Shown: positions 11,710-24,747, counted from the stretch's first letter. The stretch: DNA of 64,000 nucleotides from Acorus gramineus (GCA_030737835.1 JAUJYN010000012.1:11580729-11644728), one strand, 5' to 3'. Numbers and translations are program-made. Notes: generated by a model from the sequence alone, not told the origin.

Positions 11710-12050
11710 TCGTTACATTCATTTTTTTTACAATTCAAATTACAGTCTTATCTATCTCGTTACAGATTCAGTGAAGCATATACCTCATTAAATGATGTAT
11801 ATACCTCACTAAATTTTTTCTTACACTAATTAATAATGAGTTCATTCAACTCAAATCTCGTTAGACGATGTATATTTCACTAAAATTTTTTTTACACTTA
11901 TTAATAATGAGTTCATTCAACTCAAAATAGATCAATATATAATTTTTATTAAACCATATACCTCATTACATGATATTGATTATTTTTAAAAAATAAAAAT
12001 ATGTGTGGTCTGAGTTTCGGTTGATAAAAATGATTGTGTCTAACATTTTT
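11710..12050. mobile_element. Copy of a degenerate GTTACA-ended repeat
   Basis: It opens near 11713 with GTTACATTCATTTTT and closes near 12047 with the reverse complement of a GTTAGACA-type end. Inside it carries repeated words of the type CTCATTAAATGATGTATATA and two copies of a TTAATAATGAGTTCATTCAACTC phrase. The same words recur at 57434-57684, 62950-63225 and 63507-63735. It appears to be a small non-coding foldback element; the family was not identified. Confidence 0.45.
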
Positions 12051-12299
12051 CTTTTAAATAGCGTATGATAATGAGATAAAAATGATGTTAAATTATCTTG
12101 GCATTGAAATCATGTTTAGGTTAAATATAATTATTCAAACATCTTTGCAAACGTGGCCAAATTTTCAGGCATTTACAGGAAGAAAATGATCTCTCTTAAG
12201 AATTAATAGTTTTTTTATTGAATTAGTTACAGTGATAGGTTGATAGAGGTAACCCTTAATCTCACATTGGAAAATTCATAATGGACAAGTGAGGAACAA

Positions 12300-12927
12300 G
12301 GGGGGATTTAATTCCACCCCATAAATCATTCAACCCCACCCTGTTTGATCTGTACCTTTTCAACCCACCCCTTTCAAACCCTTCTTCTTCCTCCTCCCCT
12401 CCCCCACCTATTTTTCTCTACCCCCACTGTGATTCCCCACATATTCCCTTCTCACCACCGCCTCCTCCTCCCCAACCGAGCTCTTTCTCGGCTCCTTCCA
12501 CCACCTCTTCCTTCTCCGTGATTCCCAAGCGCCACCGGACCTCCTCCTGCCTCTCCCCCTCTTCATCCGCCGACGACAACAAGCACAACAACCTCAACAA
12601 TTGATGACCTATCACCACCACGACAACCACCGACCGTCCCCCTCCATAAACTCCGATGAATCCGATGCCCTCCCCCGGTCGACGTCCGCCCTCTTTAACC
12701 ACGCGATACGACCGTGCTGTGCTCATGAAACACAAGATGCTTTGCACGGTTTGGGTGATCCACGCGATCGTGTTGTCGAATGGGCTTGCGCGGGAGATCA
12801 CTGTCGAGAACTCGTTGGTGACCACGGGGTGGGTTTCAATTTTTCAAAAACATGTAAAATTATATTTTTATTAATTTTTAAAGGGGTGGAATGAATATAT
12901 GATGGGGTGGTAATAGTGCCCCCAATG
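12300..12927. mobile_element. TIR-bounded element carrying a GC-rich genic fragment
   Basis: The ends are imperfect inverted repeats: left GGGGGATTTAATTCCACCCC (about 12302) and right, read inward, GGGGGCACTATTACCACCCC (about 12925). Between them, 12420-12830 is strikingly GC-rich and coding-like against AT-rich surroundings, with Ser/Pro-rich and short open stretches on both strands. A plus-strand frame gives a hydrophobic phrase, MLCTVWVIHAIVLSNGL, at about 12735-12785, followed by EITVENSLVTTG. I do not recognise the source gene. The arrangement looks like a Pack-type non-autonomous transposon with a captured exon. No target duplication was found. Confidence 0.45.
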
Positions 12928-12929
12928 TG

Positions 12930-15602
12930 ATATATCACAAAATATCATAGGTAATTCTATCTCTGTATAAATAACTCTTCTAGCAGACACAATCGTGATG
13001 TTACCAAAAGTGATATGTTTCAAAAGGATTAAAAAACCATGTAAATATTATGTCTCTGATATTTAAAATAAATAGCTAATTTGACCGAAAATGATACATA
13101 TATACTTATAAATTTATGGTGAATTAATTGCATCTGATGTTGGAAACTAAGATGTAGATTTTTTTGAGAAATGTTATACATAAACCTCCAAATGTAGCAT
13201 ATTTTGATGTACAAGTATAACTAATTAATATTCATTTATACAATGTCCATAATTATGAAATATTTATCTCAGTGTTATAAAAATATGAATAATTTTTTAT
13301 ATATATTCATATGGAACTAGTTTTGTTGAGATTTTAATGAATATAAAATGATATGTTGAATAGCATACTTTTTTTATGATGTCGATATTTGTTTTAATTT
13401 GTCTGTTCTTCACTGATTAAAATTGCACAATTCACAATTGATAAAGATCTGATTGGCGCATGGTGGAAGTAGATGACCTATAAAAAAAAAGACTACCACA
13501 ATCAACTTAATATTTCAGTAAAGATTCAAAATATTAAAATCTTATAATTATTATTTCACTATTTTTTGTTTCTATTATAGTAGTTTTACCTTTACGAGAT
13601 ACATGGATCCTCTTTTTAAAATTTTGACCCACCTGGTTGATTAGATTAAAGTATAAAAAATCTTATACTTTCTAGGTTAGTAAAAATGATTGATCGGTGC
13701 ATGTCGATTAACGTATTTTGTCATATACATTCTATGAATCTCATATTTTGTCATAACTGTTTGTGCATTCTGTCTATCAATATCACATCTATCATAACTC
13801 TCTGCGTTTTGTTCGCCTAACAATATTTGATTAAGATGAACTTTAATGCACTTGGAATGTAGTTTTCATTAGATTTACTTGGCATGTTTTCTATCACTTT
13901 AGGAATTTTATGTGATTATACTTCATTGTCCATTTCATCCATTGATTTATAGATTTGAATAATATATTGCCTCCAGAAAACAAGCACCATAACATATTCA
14001 TTCCTAATTGGTGAGAGTGAGAGGCAAAGTCGTGTGCTCCAACTACCTTTGAAAATTATTCTCTTGCTTGTCTTTGCATCATCACATAATAAATACATAA
14101 TAATATACATTATATTGTAAGTCTTTCATTTCCTTCAGATCCACCGATTCAATTTCTAGGTGGTAGACTAGGTTAAGTTTCCTCTGCCCAAATTTTCCAT
14201 TTTTTAAATTTCAGTGCTTGATCTTCTTGTGGCATAAATTTGGACTCATTTGTTAAAAATCTTTCATGTTATCTCAATTTTCTCCCACACCATGGAAGAC
14301 TATGTTGAGTCAACTGAAACACATTAATGATAGATAAGGGGTGATGTAAAATTTAAAGTGTAATCAGTGCATCATCCATAGTGCATGTCTCATGCATATC
14401 ATGGCAAAAGAAAATTAGAAGCTTAATTGATTACTAAAATGGGTATAGAAATCTAAACCTAGTTTACAATATACTAAAATCTATTCTATTGCATATAACT
14501 AATTGGTCTTTATAATCACAAGAAGGGTATGGACGAGGCTCATATAACAATGTTTATATTTATGCATTTAGTGTGATTCATTCTGATTCAATTGGACCAT
14601 GTTCACTCATTCTATGCAACTATTTAAGAGGGGCATTCGATAAATTAATAATGTAATCAAATGTGTGTCATGACAAATCTAGTCTTAAGAAAGATAATCA
14701 ATAGACAAATAATGTAATAGAACCATAGTCTAATGACTGTTTAGAGATTTTTTGTAACATTTTTTATTGGATAGGGTACCCCTTTACAATGTTGTTTTGA
14801 ACTTAAAAAATACAACATGGCCGGATTAACTGAGTCAGATGACTTATTAGTAAAATTTTAAAATTAGAGATTATTTTAATAATTTTTTATTTAATGATTA
14901 TTAATTTAATAAAAAGGTCAAAAAAAATTGTTGCATGTGTGTCAGTTCATCTATCTTTACTGATCCAACCCCTATTTAGGACTGGTTTGACAATATGATA
15001 AATGGTGGGATAAAGAGATAATTGTGGAAGGAAAACTTATCCGGTTTGAGGTGTGTTTATGTCAAATGAAAAGTGATGAAAAGTGAAAATTTTCTGTTTG
15101 ACCATTAAATCTAGTATTTGTGTCAAACAATTAAAGAAATTTTTTCTTCATAACTTCCCCTCTCCTATTTATTCTTATTAGAAAACGTAAGAAAATATTT
15201 TCCCTTCCTGATATATGAGAATTCGAGAGAAAGTAATGAAATTTTTTTCAACGTACACATAAACACTATGAAAGTTAGTCAAAGGGATATATTTTTATTT
15301 TTCACCATTTTTTCTTTGACTCAAATTCTCTCACTTTCATTCACTTTACCTTCAAATTTATGCATACATAACTTTGGCATAAAAATAATCTAGATAAAAT
15401 GCAGACAATTGTATCAATTTTCAAATGAAAAATAGAAATTTTTTTGTTTCACCTAAAAACTGAAATAACATTTATCTTCGTTTTTTATCATAATCTCGAT
15501 AAATATTAAAAATGTAAAATTAATAAATTTTTTATCTTTTAAATTTAAAATTAGATAACTTATCTGGCTTAGAATGAGGATAAGTACATACGCATACCAT
15601 CA
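12930..15602. other. AT-rich intergenic sequence, no gene seen
   Basis: About 2.7 kb of AT-rich spacer with only short chance ORFs. Segments near 14975-15100 (GACTGGTTTGACAATATG, with repeated GATAAA words) resemble degraded MITE termini, but I could not pair both ends. Confidence 0.5.
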
Positions 15603-15611
15603 TTTTTATTT

Positions 15612-16135
15612 GGGAAATATCCAAATAACCCCAAGTGAACTGTTTGAAATCCATATAACCCCCTTGCTTTTCTTAAAGTTCATATAACCAACATCTGAAA
15701 ACACTTATGTAAATCCAAATAACCACCTGAGTTAAATTTTCGTTAATAGATAAAGAATATTCTGTAAATATTCTATTTTGTTAACTTTGACTAAAAATAT
15801 AATATACCAAAAAACATTTATATTAAAAATGTGGGTACATGACAATTTTACCCCTCTAGATAAAATATAAAACTCTATCTGGAGGGGTAAAATCATTATT
15901 TACATATGATTTTTGTATTTTTAACACGTTGTAAAAGATTTTTGATATATTATGTTTTCAATCAAGATTAACCAAACAGATTATTCACATGATAATCTTA
16001 ATCTGTCAATGAAAATTTAACTTAGAAGACTATTTAGATTTACATAGGTGTTTTCAGGGTTACATGAATTTTAAGAAAATTCACGGGCTTATATGGATTT
16101 CAGGCGGTTTACACGGGGTTATTTGGATTTTCCCC
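15612..16135. mobile_element. MULE-type foldback MITE, copy 1
   Basis: The ends are GGGAAATATCCAAATAACCCC-like on the left and its inverted counterpart GGGGTTATTTGGATTTTCCCC on the right. The two halves are approximate reverse complements along their whole length, meeting at a central CCCCTCTAGATA/TATCTGGAGGGG dyad near 15855-15890. Each arm has several subterminal ATAACC-type repeats. Flanks TTTTTATTT (15603-15611) and CTTTTATTT (16136-16144) match at 8 of 9 positions, consistent with a 9-bp Mutator-type target duplication. No coding capacity. Confidence 0.85.
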
Positions 16136-16144
16136 CTTTTATTT

Positions 16145-17148
16145 ATAGAAATCTAGACCGTCCATCATCTACATCACCCACGTTGATGTTCAGTTGAAAC
16201 CGGTAGGCCTCATCTGCTCAGAGTCGGGTGCATACGCGGATCACAGATGCACCGACCCAAAGTCAAACCATGACACTCCTATATCACCTTCTGTCGGATT
16301 CTGTCTATCCACGTCGGCTGTATGTCTTCATGTTATCAGATCCTGCGGAACGCACGGGTCGACGTAAAGGTACGGAATTAATAAAGATGCTGTCCTGTTT
16401 TTTTTTGGATTGAGGGACCCATTTGAAAAAAAAAATGTTCTCACACGCGTCGGGCAGAAAACGTGGGCCAAAGTGGGCTGCTTTTATAAAATGCCCGAAT
16501 TTGCAATCTTTAGTTGACACGTGTGGACTTAAAGATGACGTTTTTTGGCCTCCTGTGACATCAGATATGTTACGAAGAAATATTATTTCATATTCAATAC
16601 TCTTTTATATTGCATATTAAACTACTCACATCACATGTTAGTGTTTATATTTGATTGGGGAGGTAAAAAAAACCCCACCAGTTTGCAATCTCACCCACTA
16701 AAAAAAAAAAATTTAAGGGGTGGAATTGTAATTTGGAAGGAAAAAAAAAATTTAGCACACCACATCTGCCTATAAATAGAGAGATATCCACCCCCCATTT
16801 TAAGATACAAACATCTTTTTTAAAAAGCTCTCAAAGTTCAAGTTTTTGATCCTTGATTCTTGAACTAATTTGAACGTGAGAAGTGTTTTAGTCGACATCA
16901 CATTGATATGAGATCAGGTGATCATAAGAGAGGATCTGATGAACATCGATCTACTCCGATGTTTGGATCATGCTTCTTCCTTGGTCTTCTTCGACAAAGG
17001 TTGGATTAAACTTAGATTCGGCTTGAGAGCAAGGATGGGTGGAGATTATTTTATCTCAATGGACGGGAACTATGTGATTTTTTTATTTATCTTATTGCTA
17101 TTTTTTTATTTTGATAAATTTTTATTTTTCTACGTTCATCATATTACT
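16145..17148 (+). promoter_or_regulatory. Promoter-like sequence without a recognised gene
   Basis: The stretch has a perfect CACGTG (16518-16523) within GACACGTGTGG, TGACG-type words at about 16535 and 16557, and a canonical TATAAATA at 16771-16778 followed by a C-rich initiator-like stretch. Downstream sequence to about 17150 has no protein I recognise. It could be an orphan promoter, a non-coding RNA promoter, or part of a decayed LTR. A GGGGAGGTAAAA/ACCCCACC stretch near 16658 resembles the ends of the 12.3-kb element. Activity is unproven. Confidence 0.3.
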
Positions 17149-17157
17149 TTTTATGAT

Positions 17158-18245
17158 GGGGGAATTGTTCAAATACCCCTTGACTAAAGATCAATTTTTT
17201 TCTGTCCCTGAATTATTTTTAATTTTTTATTTACCCCTGAAATCTGGTCCTATTTTTTTTTTTTGCCCCTGAATTTTCATAATACCCTAAATATCTCTTA
17301 CAAACAGAGTTACAGAAATACAGAAATATAATGTGATACATACAAAAATTATACAAATAGTTACATATATTTAATAGTTATCTACAAAAATATTAAAGTA
17401 CGCAAAGATGTTTATACACAAAATGGTTATATATACATTCTTAATGCCATTACATTATCATCTGTAAATGCATTCAGTGTATACAAAATTGTTATAGATA
17501 TAATCTCAAAGTTTCGTTAAAATAGATACATTAATTGTTTGATTTACGACGTTTTCTTCAAATCTTAATGATTAATTATTATCTCTCCCTTAATTCTCTT
17601 CATGTCCTTTTAGGTAAATGAAACAAGATTATCGAACTAGACATTCAATGTACTTCATAACGAAGAACAGGTTTTTCAAGCTATATCAAAAATACAACAA
17701 TCAAACACTTAAATAAATTTTTATTTAGCAATATGAACAAAATTAATAATAGCATGAATCTGAACTAAAAATTTATAAACAATTGTAATATTTTAATAAA
17801 ATTACTTCTTGATTCATGAACTTAACGATTACTGAAATTAATATTTATATAACAACTATAATAAAACTACCAATGTGATGCCCAATGACATAATCTACTA
17901 TTTACATAATAGAAATGTAATATTTTCTATTATTCTTATAACAATTACAACAGGAATTATAAAAACTATAATTTACACAACAAATATGTAATATCATACA
18001 TAGAACTAAACTAAGGGTATGTAAATTACAGAAATGTAATAACTAATTATAGAAATGTAACGATAAATTATAGAAATGTAATACTAAAGTACAAATGGGG
18101 GTAGTTTAAGTATAAAAAATGAGGTGGCACAGATCTAGGAAAAAAAAAATAAGACCAGATTTCAAAGGAAATAAAAAATAAAAAAAAGTCCGGGGATAGA
18201 AAAAACTTAGACCCTTTCTCAAGGGGTATTTGAACAATTTTCCCC
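17158..18245. mobile_element. 1.09-kb MULE-like TIR element, non-coding
   Basis: The left end reads GGGGGAATTGTTCAAATACC and continues CCTTGA. The right end, read inward, is GGGGAAAATTGTTCAAATAC and continues CCCTTGA. Flanks TTTTATGAT (17149-17157) and TTTTATGTT (18246-18254) match at 8 of 9 positions. Inside are repeated phrases such as ATAGAAATGTAA and runs of T/A, with no transposase. The CAAATA(A)CCCC end word is shared with the shorter MITE family in this window. Confidence 0.75.
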
Positions 18246-18881
18246 TTTTATGTTTGTCATATAAATATAATTTTAGATAAAAATAAATAAATAATATTTA
18301 TTTATCCTAAATAAAACTATCGTGTTTATCCATTCTAAACAGACATTTAATTATTTAGAATTAATCCTATTATTTTCTTATCCACCGTCTTATGTTTAAA
18401 ACAAATGAGGCTTATTCACTCGGCTAACTAAAAAAAATTCTGGTGTGTCAACAGTTAGGAATGGATAACAATCAGCACATTATTGATGATTTTCTTTAAT
18501 TTTGACTGAATTTCATTTTATTTTGGATAAAAAATAATGCGATTTTTATTTCAAACAAATAAATCATGAACAAGTAATTTCAACCTAACATTAAATTAGT
18601 ACCAAAGAATCAAAGATTATACTATTCTAATAACTATCAGAATTTATATTCATACAGATAGACAATCTCCATTTTGTTTCCTTTCCTGACATTATTGTCC
18701 CCCTGCTCCCTTAAACAATTAAAAAAGAATATTTAGCATCAACATTGTCATAATTGTCCCTAATATTACCTAATCAGTCAAATGTCATGTAAGCATCACG
18801 CAGTCTAATAATGGTCAATGCATATAGAAATTGTTAGTCCATAAATGATATTAGTTTTATTTTTATAATCTTAATCGGTCC

Positions 18882-18944
<63 letters not shown>

Positions 18945-20784
18945 CTTATTTGACTGTCCTCCGCGTGGCCATTATTCAATGTGGTTGTACATATGATACT
19001 TTAGTTTATTAGATTTTATGAACATATATGAGACCAATATGGCAATATCTTAAAGTAAAGATTAGAAACTAGGAATCACTTGAAAAGAACAGATCATCAA
19101 ACCAAATAGCTATTGCTAAGATATGATTTCTACATGTATGTTGACCAACTAATTATTTTGTGTCTACCATTAAAATATGATTGCATTAATTACACTATTG
19201 TTGACACAAATCAACTAATTAAGGAGAAAAAAAGAGAGAAAAGAATAGAACATATTTTTTTGTTCAATCCTTGCGCCATGCTTTTGTGGGGGTGCATATG
19301 CTGATACGGAGGTCCGCATATCAGACCGCTTCCTCATATGCAGTTTGGTCTTTGGACTAAACCACATGTGTGACCGCACATATCACATTTTTAAATAGTG
19401 ATTGCTTGGTTGAAATAATATTTTTTAAAGTTGTTTGAAATGAGGACTTATTGTTCTCTCTAATGGTCATTAGGTGCTTACAAAGACACATATTCTAGAG
19501 TTAGAAAGGCTTGGGTATAAATGATTTCTTATGATTCAAAATAATACCTTATTCTGTATGCTTTTTATTTCTTGATTTGTGGATCTGCTAATATCAAATC
19601 TCATTTTCTATGATCTTATGCTCCTGTTTTCATGTGTAAACATTTACTTGAGTTGAATTTTATGATCCCACATTATATGACCTTAGAAGTGATTATTATT
19701 AGATTTTTAAGTGGCACTCATTAGAAATCTCTCATGAGACAGCGAATACAATTTATCATTTTAATTTATTATTAAAATCATGGAGGTCCAAGACACTTTA
19801 AAAGGCATTAAGATGCACACAAAAAATTAACAAAAATGAAAGTATCCATCTATTAATTTAAATACATACTTCATATTTTATAATAATGTGTATTTCACGA
19901 GGTGAGTAAATATAGTTTTTCTAAAATCAAAATGATCGGAGAGTATAAATTGCATACAAGGTTGAACATATCAGTTGTCAATAGTTTAATCAATATCCAA
20001 CTTTACAACTCTCTTAGTTAAAAAGAAACCATGGCCACCCATGAAATATTTAAATGCAATAGTTATAACATTGACAATAAAAAATTTAGTTTGAGAAGGC
20101 ATGAAACACAGACTATTCAGCCACGTTGTATACGAGTGTATAAACAAGTGCAAGAGAACACTATTTATTAAAAATATATGGTACCCTGATTATGGACCTA
20201 TGTGAATTTATATAGATCATGTACTTTAAATGAAGTATATTAAATTGAAGGAAAGCAAATCAGATTTGGATATAATTTTTTTTGGATAAAAGTTCAATGC
20301 ATCCAAAGTTGGCAACCAAACCATTATATGTATTATACACAGTGAATGAATTTGCTATAGATCATCACACTATTAAATTTGATTTGACTCATCACAAATA
20401 TATATATATAATTTAAATTAAAAACACCCCATTTCTTGTTACCCATGTGTGTATGTTTTGAATGTTAAAATAATCAAATTTATGACATCCACTTACTTTG
20501 TTATTATTCAAATTGTGAAGAATTGTTTATGAACATTATTTCTATTGTTTATGAACATTATTTCTATTGTAGTTTAATCACAATTCTTTATATGTAAATG
20601 ACTTAAGATATATACATCCTGTAGACATATCCTCCGTCATTAAATTTGTTAAAGTTTACTAGGATTGCACTTCCTCAGTGCAAATCATCATGGGAACCCC
20701 CTGATCCCCCACTTAGGAAGCTCAGCTCATCTTTGGATTGGGCTCTTTCATCAAGGGTGGGCTGAGTTTGAACAAGTCTTTTGA
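18246..20784. other. AT-rich intergenic sequence with (TA)n, no gene seen
   Basis: A (TA)n microsatellite lies at 18884-18942. A 23-bp unit starting TGTTTATGAACATTATTTCT is duplicated in tandem at about 20526-20571. ORFs here (for example around 19113-19304) are short and match no family I know. Confidence 0.6.
18884..18942. repeat. (TA)n microsatellite, about 59 nt
   Basis: Uninterrupted TA repeat. Confidence 0.95.
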
Positions 20785-20788
20785 TTTA

Positions 20789-21204
20789 GGTAGCATTTGG
20801 TAACGCGATTAAAAAATTGATTTTCTACAATCGCTGAGTTTAAAACTGATTCTACAGGAAGTTGCATGCTCCCAACTTTCTCAAATCGCAGCTTTTAGGT
20901 ACTATTTACCTGAAATCTATTTGCAGCAAGCAATCGTAAAAACTGCGCAATCGCGCAACCAAACACTGCCTAAGGCAACGTTTAGTTCTGCGATTGGACA
21001 GCTTTTGTGTTTATAGGAAGCTGATTCTGCAATCGTACAACCAAACAGTTTTACAATCGCAGCTTCTTATAAACAGATTTTAGACGAATAGTGCCCAAAA
21101 GCTGCGATTGAAGAAAGCTAGGGGAAGGCAGCTTCTTGCAGAATCAGTTTTAAATCCAGCGTATGTAGAAAATCAGTTTTGTAATCCTGCTACCAAACGC
21201 TATC
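20789..21204. mobile_element. Two head-to-tail Tourist-like MITE units
   Basis: Unit 1 spans 20789-20970 and unit 2 spans 20974-21204. Both contain CGATTGTAAAACTGATT-type arms and end in TTTGG/CCAAAC termini, and the arms are inverted repeats. The outer flanks are both TTA (20786-20788 and 21205-21207), while the joint between units is TAA. PIF/Harbinger elements make 3-bp TWA duplications. This fits a tandem MITE dimer or one element inserted beside another. Confidence 0.6.
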
Positions 21205-21433
21205 TTAGAGTGTGTTTGAAGATGGGTTTAGAACCCAACTTTTCTTTTAAGTTGTTTTTGTAGAGTTTAGAAATCTAAGTTTTGTAAACATGGCTTTTAG
21301 GTTGTCTTCAAAAAAGAAGAAAATCTATAACACAGCTTATGAAATGCCCGTATTACTAGATTGCGCTCATTAATTTCTCATCAAAGCATGAAAGTCATTT
21401 TCACTAACTGTGCCTATCTTCTTAGCTTCTCTT

Positions 21434-21455
21434 CCCCCCCCCCCCCCCCCCCCCC
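21434..21455. repeat. 22-nt poly(C) tract
   Basis: Uninterrupted cytosine run; such runs are prone to sequencing length error. Confidence 0.9.
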
Positions 21456-21952
21456 TTGATGGGTCTTTCCCCCTTTTTTTGGGTGATCAGAAGTCATTTT
21501 CTTCTCTAAGAGGGTGCAACAAATTAACAAACAACCACAACAAAAGCGTGCACATCATCAACAAAAATTCATTCATCCATCTCCACCAACCTCTTTCATA
21601 ATGCCCTAGGTCATTCAAATATATATTTGAGTATGAATGGAAAAACAAAACATGGAAAAACAAAACATTAACAATGAAAGAGAGAGGACAATTATACAAG
21701 GAGAGATACACACATTCATTTCAAATGCTTATCAGTCATTGCAAAAGCAATACCTTGATTTGTAACAGAGAAGCCATGACAAAGAGGGAGAGAGATCAAA
21801 CCATCTGCTAGGGTTTTTGTCTCATGAAAAATGATCCAGAAGAGAGAGAATTAGGCAACAATGAGGTTTATATTGGAAAATATGAGGAAGATGGGGTTAC
21901 AATAGACATTTTAACCCCTCTTTTTCAGCTTTTTGGACAGGTTTGCATAAAG

Positions 21953-22476
21953 TAAGGGTCCCATTTGGCCCGACGCACAAAAGCTTGGTCTGCCCGGCCC
22001 GACCCTAATTCTGGGGCCCGGCCCGCCCACACTCTCGGCACGTTGGCCCGTGGGGGGCAATAGAATGAATTAGTCACATGTAATTTTATGTCATTTTATT
22101 TGAAATGTAGTTGAATTATGCAAATTATTGACATTTATGTAGGTGTCAACCTAGTTTTGTACATATAATAATTCAGTTTTTTAAGTAATTCATTCATTTT
22201 ATATTTTATTTTTAAAAATTCAATAGATGTAAATATTTTTTCTCAACATTATATTTTTAATTTTGTATTATTTTAACATTTATATGTATACAAATGAATA
22301 ATTTAAAATTTAAAAATTAAAATAAATGACATGTTTAAAATCTAAGTTTGCAGGCCCGAGCCTAGCCTGATAGGCAGGGGCCCGTGGTCAGGGCTTGGAC
22401 TTATTTATTTAGCCGTAGGGGGGGCCTGGGCCCTATTTAAACGGGCCGGGCTGGTTCGACCCATTGCCGATGCCTA
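21953..22476. mobile_element. hAT-like non-autonomous element
   Basis: GC-rich ends rich in GGCCCG words flank an AT-rich core. The left end TAAGGGTCCCATTTGGCCCG and the right end, read inward, TAGGCATCGGCAATGGGTCG are imperfect inverted repeats. Flanks GCATAAAG (21945-21952) and GCAGAAAG (22477-22484) match at 7 of 8 positions, in line with the 8-bp hAT duplication. No transposase. Confidence 0.65.
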
Positions 22477-23100
22477 GCAGAAAGCAGTCATTTGATCGAT
22501 TTTTGAAAAGTTCACCTTTTCATGCATATATTTTTCATTGTAAGCTGTTTTTAGCTTCTATTTAAGTTTTTTTTATTTATGGAGTTTGGATGTTGGTTTG
22601 GGATGAACAGCTTCCATTAAACTCATAAGCACCCCAATCTCACATCCAAATGCTACCTTAAACCAATTCAATTCAACTCATACAAGTTACATTTTCCTAT
22701 TAAAATGATATGTCCGACCTTATTGTCCTATATGCAGTCCGAACTATTTGATTTTTTTTCAATATATATATATATATATATATCCCTTAAAATTTTATTC
22801 AAGCAGCTTTTGATGATCCTTGGATCTACAGCTCTTGTAACGAAAGGAAGCCACCAGAGGCTCCCTTCGAATGAACTAACATGAAGACTGGTCCTGGAAC
22901 AAGGGCATCTGGTTAATTTTTAGTTTATCGTGGATTCTTTTCTTGTGTTAAATATGCTCCTATGCTTCGCACCTCACTTCGATTGCTGACTGAACTCGCC
23001 TGCTTTCTTCTGCACCTCACTCCTAACTTTAGCATCATAAGGAAGTAGTGGCTCTTCGTCAGAGGTTTTATATATATATATATATATATATACACACTCT

Positions 23101-23340
23101 TGTAACACCTGATCCATTGAGGTGGTTGTGGGTCAGGATAGCCAGGAGATCCAATAGTCCTAAGAGGCATGTGGATCTGATGAGGGTGAAGTGTTTAGTT
23201 CCACATCATCTAATAAGAAGAGATTGTCTGTACTTATATGTAAGCACAACTCTTACACCAAGATGCGTTTTGGAGTCGTGAGCCCACTCAGCGACAAAGC
23301 GGATAATATCTTGTTGTATAAGCCTAGAGTATTATAACTA
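23101..23340 (+). mobile_element. LTR-like fragment (TGTAACACC start)
   Basis: This is a compact segment with phrases I associate with plant LTRs: a TGTAACACC start, TTCCACATCATCTAATAAGA, TATATGTAAGC, GTTTTGGAGTCGTGAGCCC and ACAAAGCGGATAATATC. The right edge near 23340 is uncertain and no flanking duplication was found. It may be a solo LTR or a truncated TRIM-type element. The call rests on recalled resemblance, not on a search. A short TA tract precedes it (about 23069-23092). Confidence 0.35.
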
Positions 23341-24744
23341 TTCTAATGAAATACATATTGTTATGAATAATGAAGTGTACACCTCGATAGACTAGTACAT
23401 ATTTTATTTTTAAAATTCTTTTTTTTAATCGAGCATACATTGCACAAGTAAAATTTATACTACAGTAGGCCAACATACACTCCACACTCTACCAGTGGAG
23501 TGTATATATAATTGACATGGGGGACTACCTTAGGACTGCATGCAAAGCTGTTATCAACGCACTTTTTCAATCGGTGCATTTCCATATGACACTGATATAC
23601 TTATTTATTCCTACATGCTACAGTTATCTTGTGGTCCTAATACAGAAAATAATATCAAACACCCTCATTTGGGATGAGACATAACTGGGAAATAACAAGA
23701 ATAAAGGGAAATAAAGAAAACTGTTTTCTTTTTTATAATTATCCCGATAGCCAATCTTGGATAAGTAAAGAATATTTTTGATAACTATTTTAGGGGTGTT
23801 AAATTGTTTATCAGGACTATATCAATAGATAAAAAATATTTCTGTGTAATTTAAATTTTTTTTATCTCATCTAACACTTTTATACACATACGAGAAACAT
23901 ATCACACATCTACCGTACTTCACACGCATCTCTCACATATGACTAATAAACATACATACATATAGTTGATAACATAATTCCTTGATTCAAACCGGCATAA
24001 GAGTCATTGAAATAAATAGTGTCCATGTGTATGAACGCGCATAAATCAAATTAAAATTAATGTGGGGTTGAGCTCGTGAACAAGGATGCACTCAAATATC
24101 ATTCATATTCCCCGTGACAAAACGATCGACGTGGCTCCTTCTGCGCCGTACAATAATTGACGGTGGGGAAGCCAGAAATATATCCTGCCACGTCATCCGG
24201 AACGACTATGTGTCCACGTGTCACAATATCTTTTCAGCAGTGAGCGGGACCCACGCAGATCCATACCTTTTGTTGAATGGTCCAAATATATTTCATGAGA
24301 TAGTTTGTTGGGTTGGGTGATGTCTCCTATACAATTAAAAAAAAAAAAGTGTCTGCACGTGCATCTGCCCTCCAGAGTTTGGATTTGATCGGGCTTGAGT
24401 ACTGTCGGCATCGAATTATGTAATTTATCTATCACACTACATAGTCGATTATTGAATATAGTATCATTTTCTATACTATTCGATTAATAGATTGTATAAT
24501 TTGATTCATAAACTGTACAGTTCGATGTTAATGTTATCACGTATGATTAGATCTGAACTCTGTCATTTTCACTTTCCTAGTCTCAAAAGCAATTCATTTT
24601 TTTTTTCATAAAATATATATATATTTTTTTACAGAAACTGAAATATAGAAAATGACATTTTTTTAATGAGGTATTTACCTCATTACAGTGAATTGAAGGT
24701 GTTAACGTGGTATATGGGTTAATATTTGAGATTGTAAAAAGGAT
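23341..24744. other. Intergenic sequence with a small G-box-bearing patch
   Basis: No gene recognised. At 24115-24370 the composition is less AT-rich and includes CACGTG at 24215-24220 and 24356-24361, plus GACGTGGC and GCCACGTCA words, resembling promoter sequence. There is no adjacent gene that it would serve. Confidence 0.4.
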
Positions 24745-24747
24745 TAA

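Noticed and set aside
12418-12825. 135-codon minus-strand ORF in the 12.3-kb element
   Set aside because: Gly/Glu-rich, with no recognised family; the GC-rich patch gives open frames on both strands, so it is reported as a captured fragment, not a gene.
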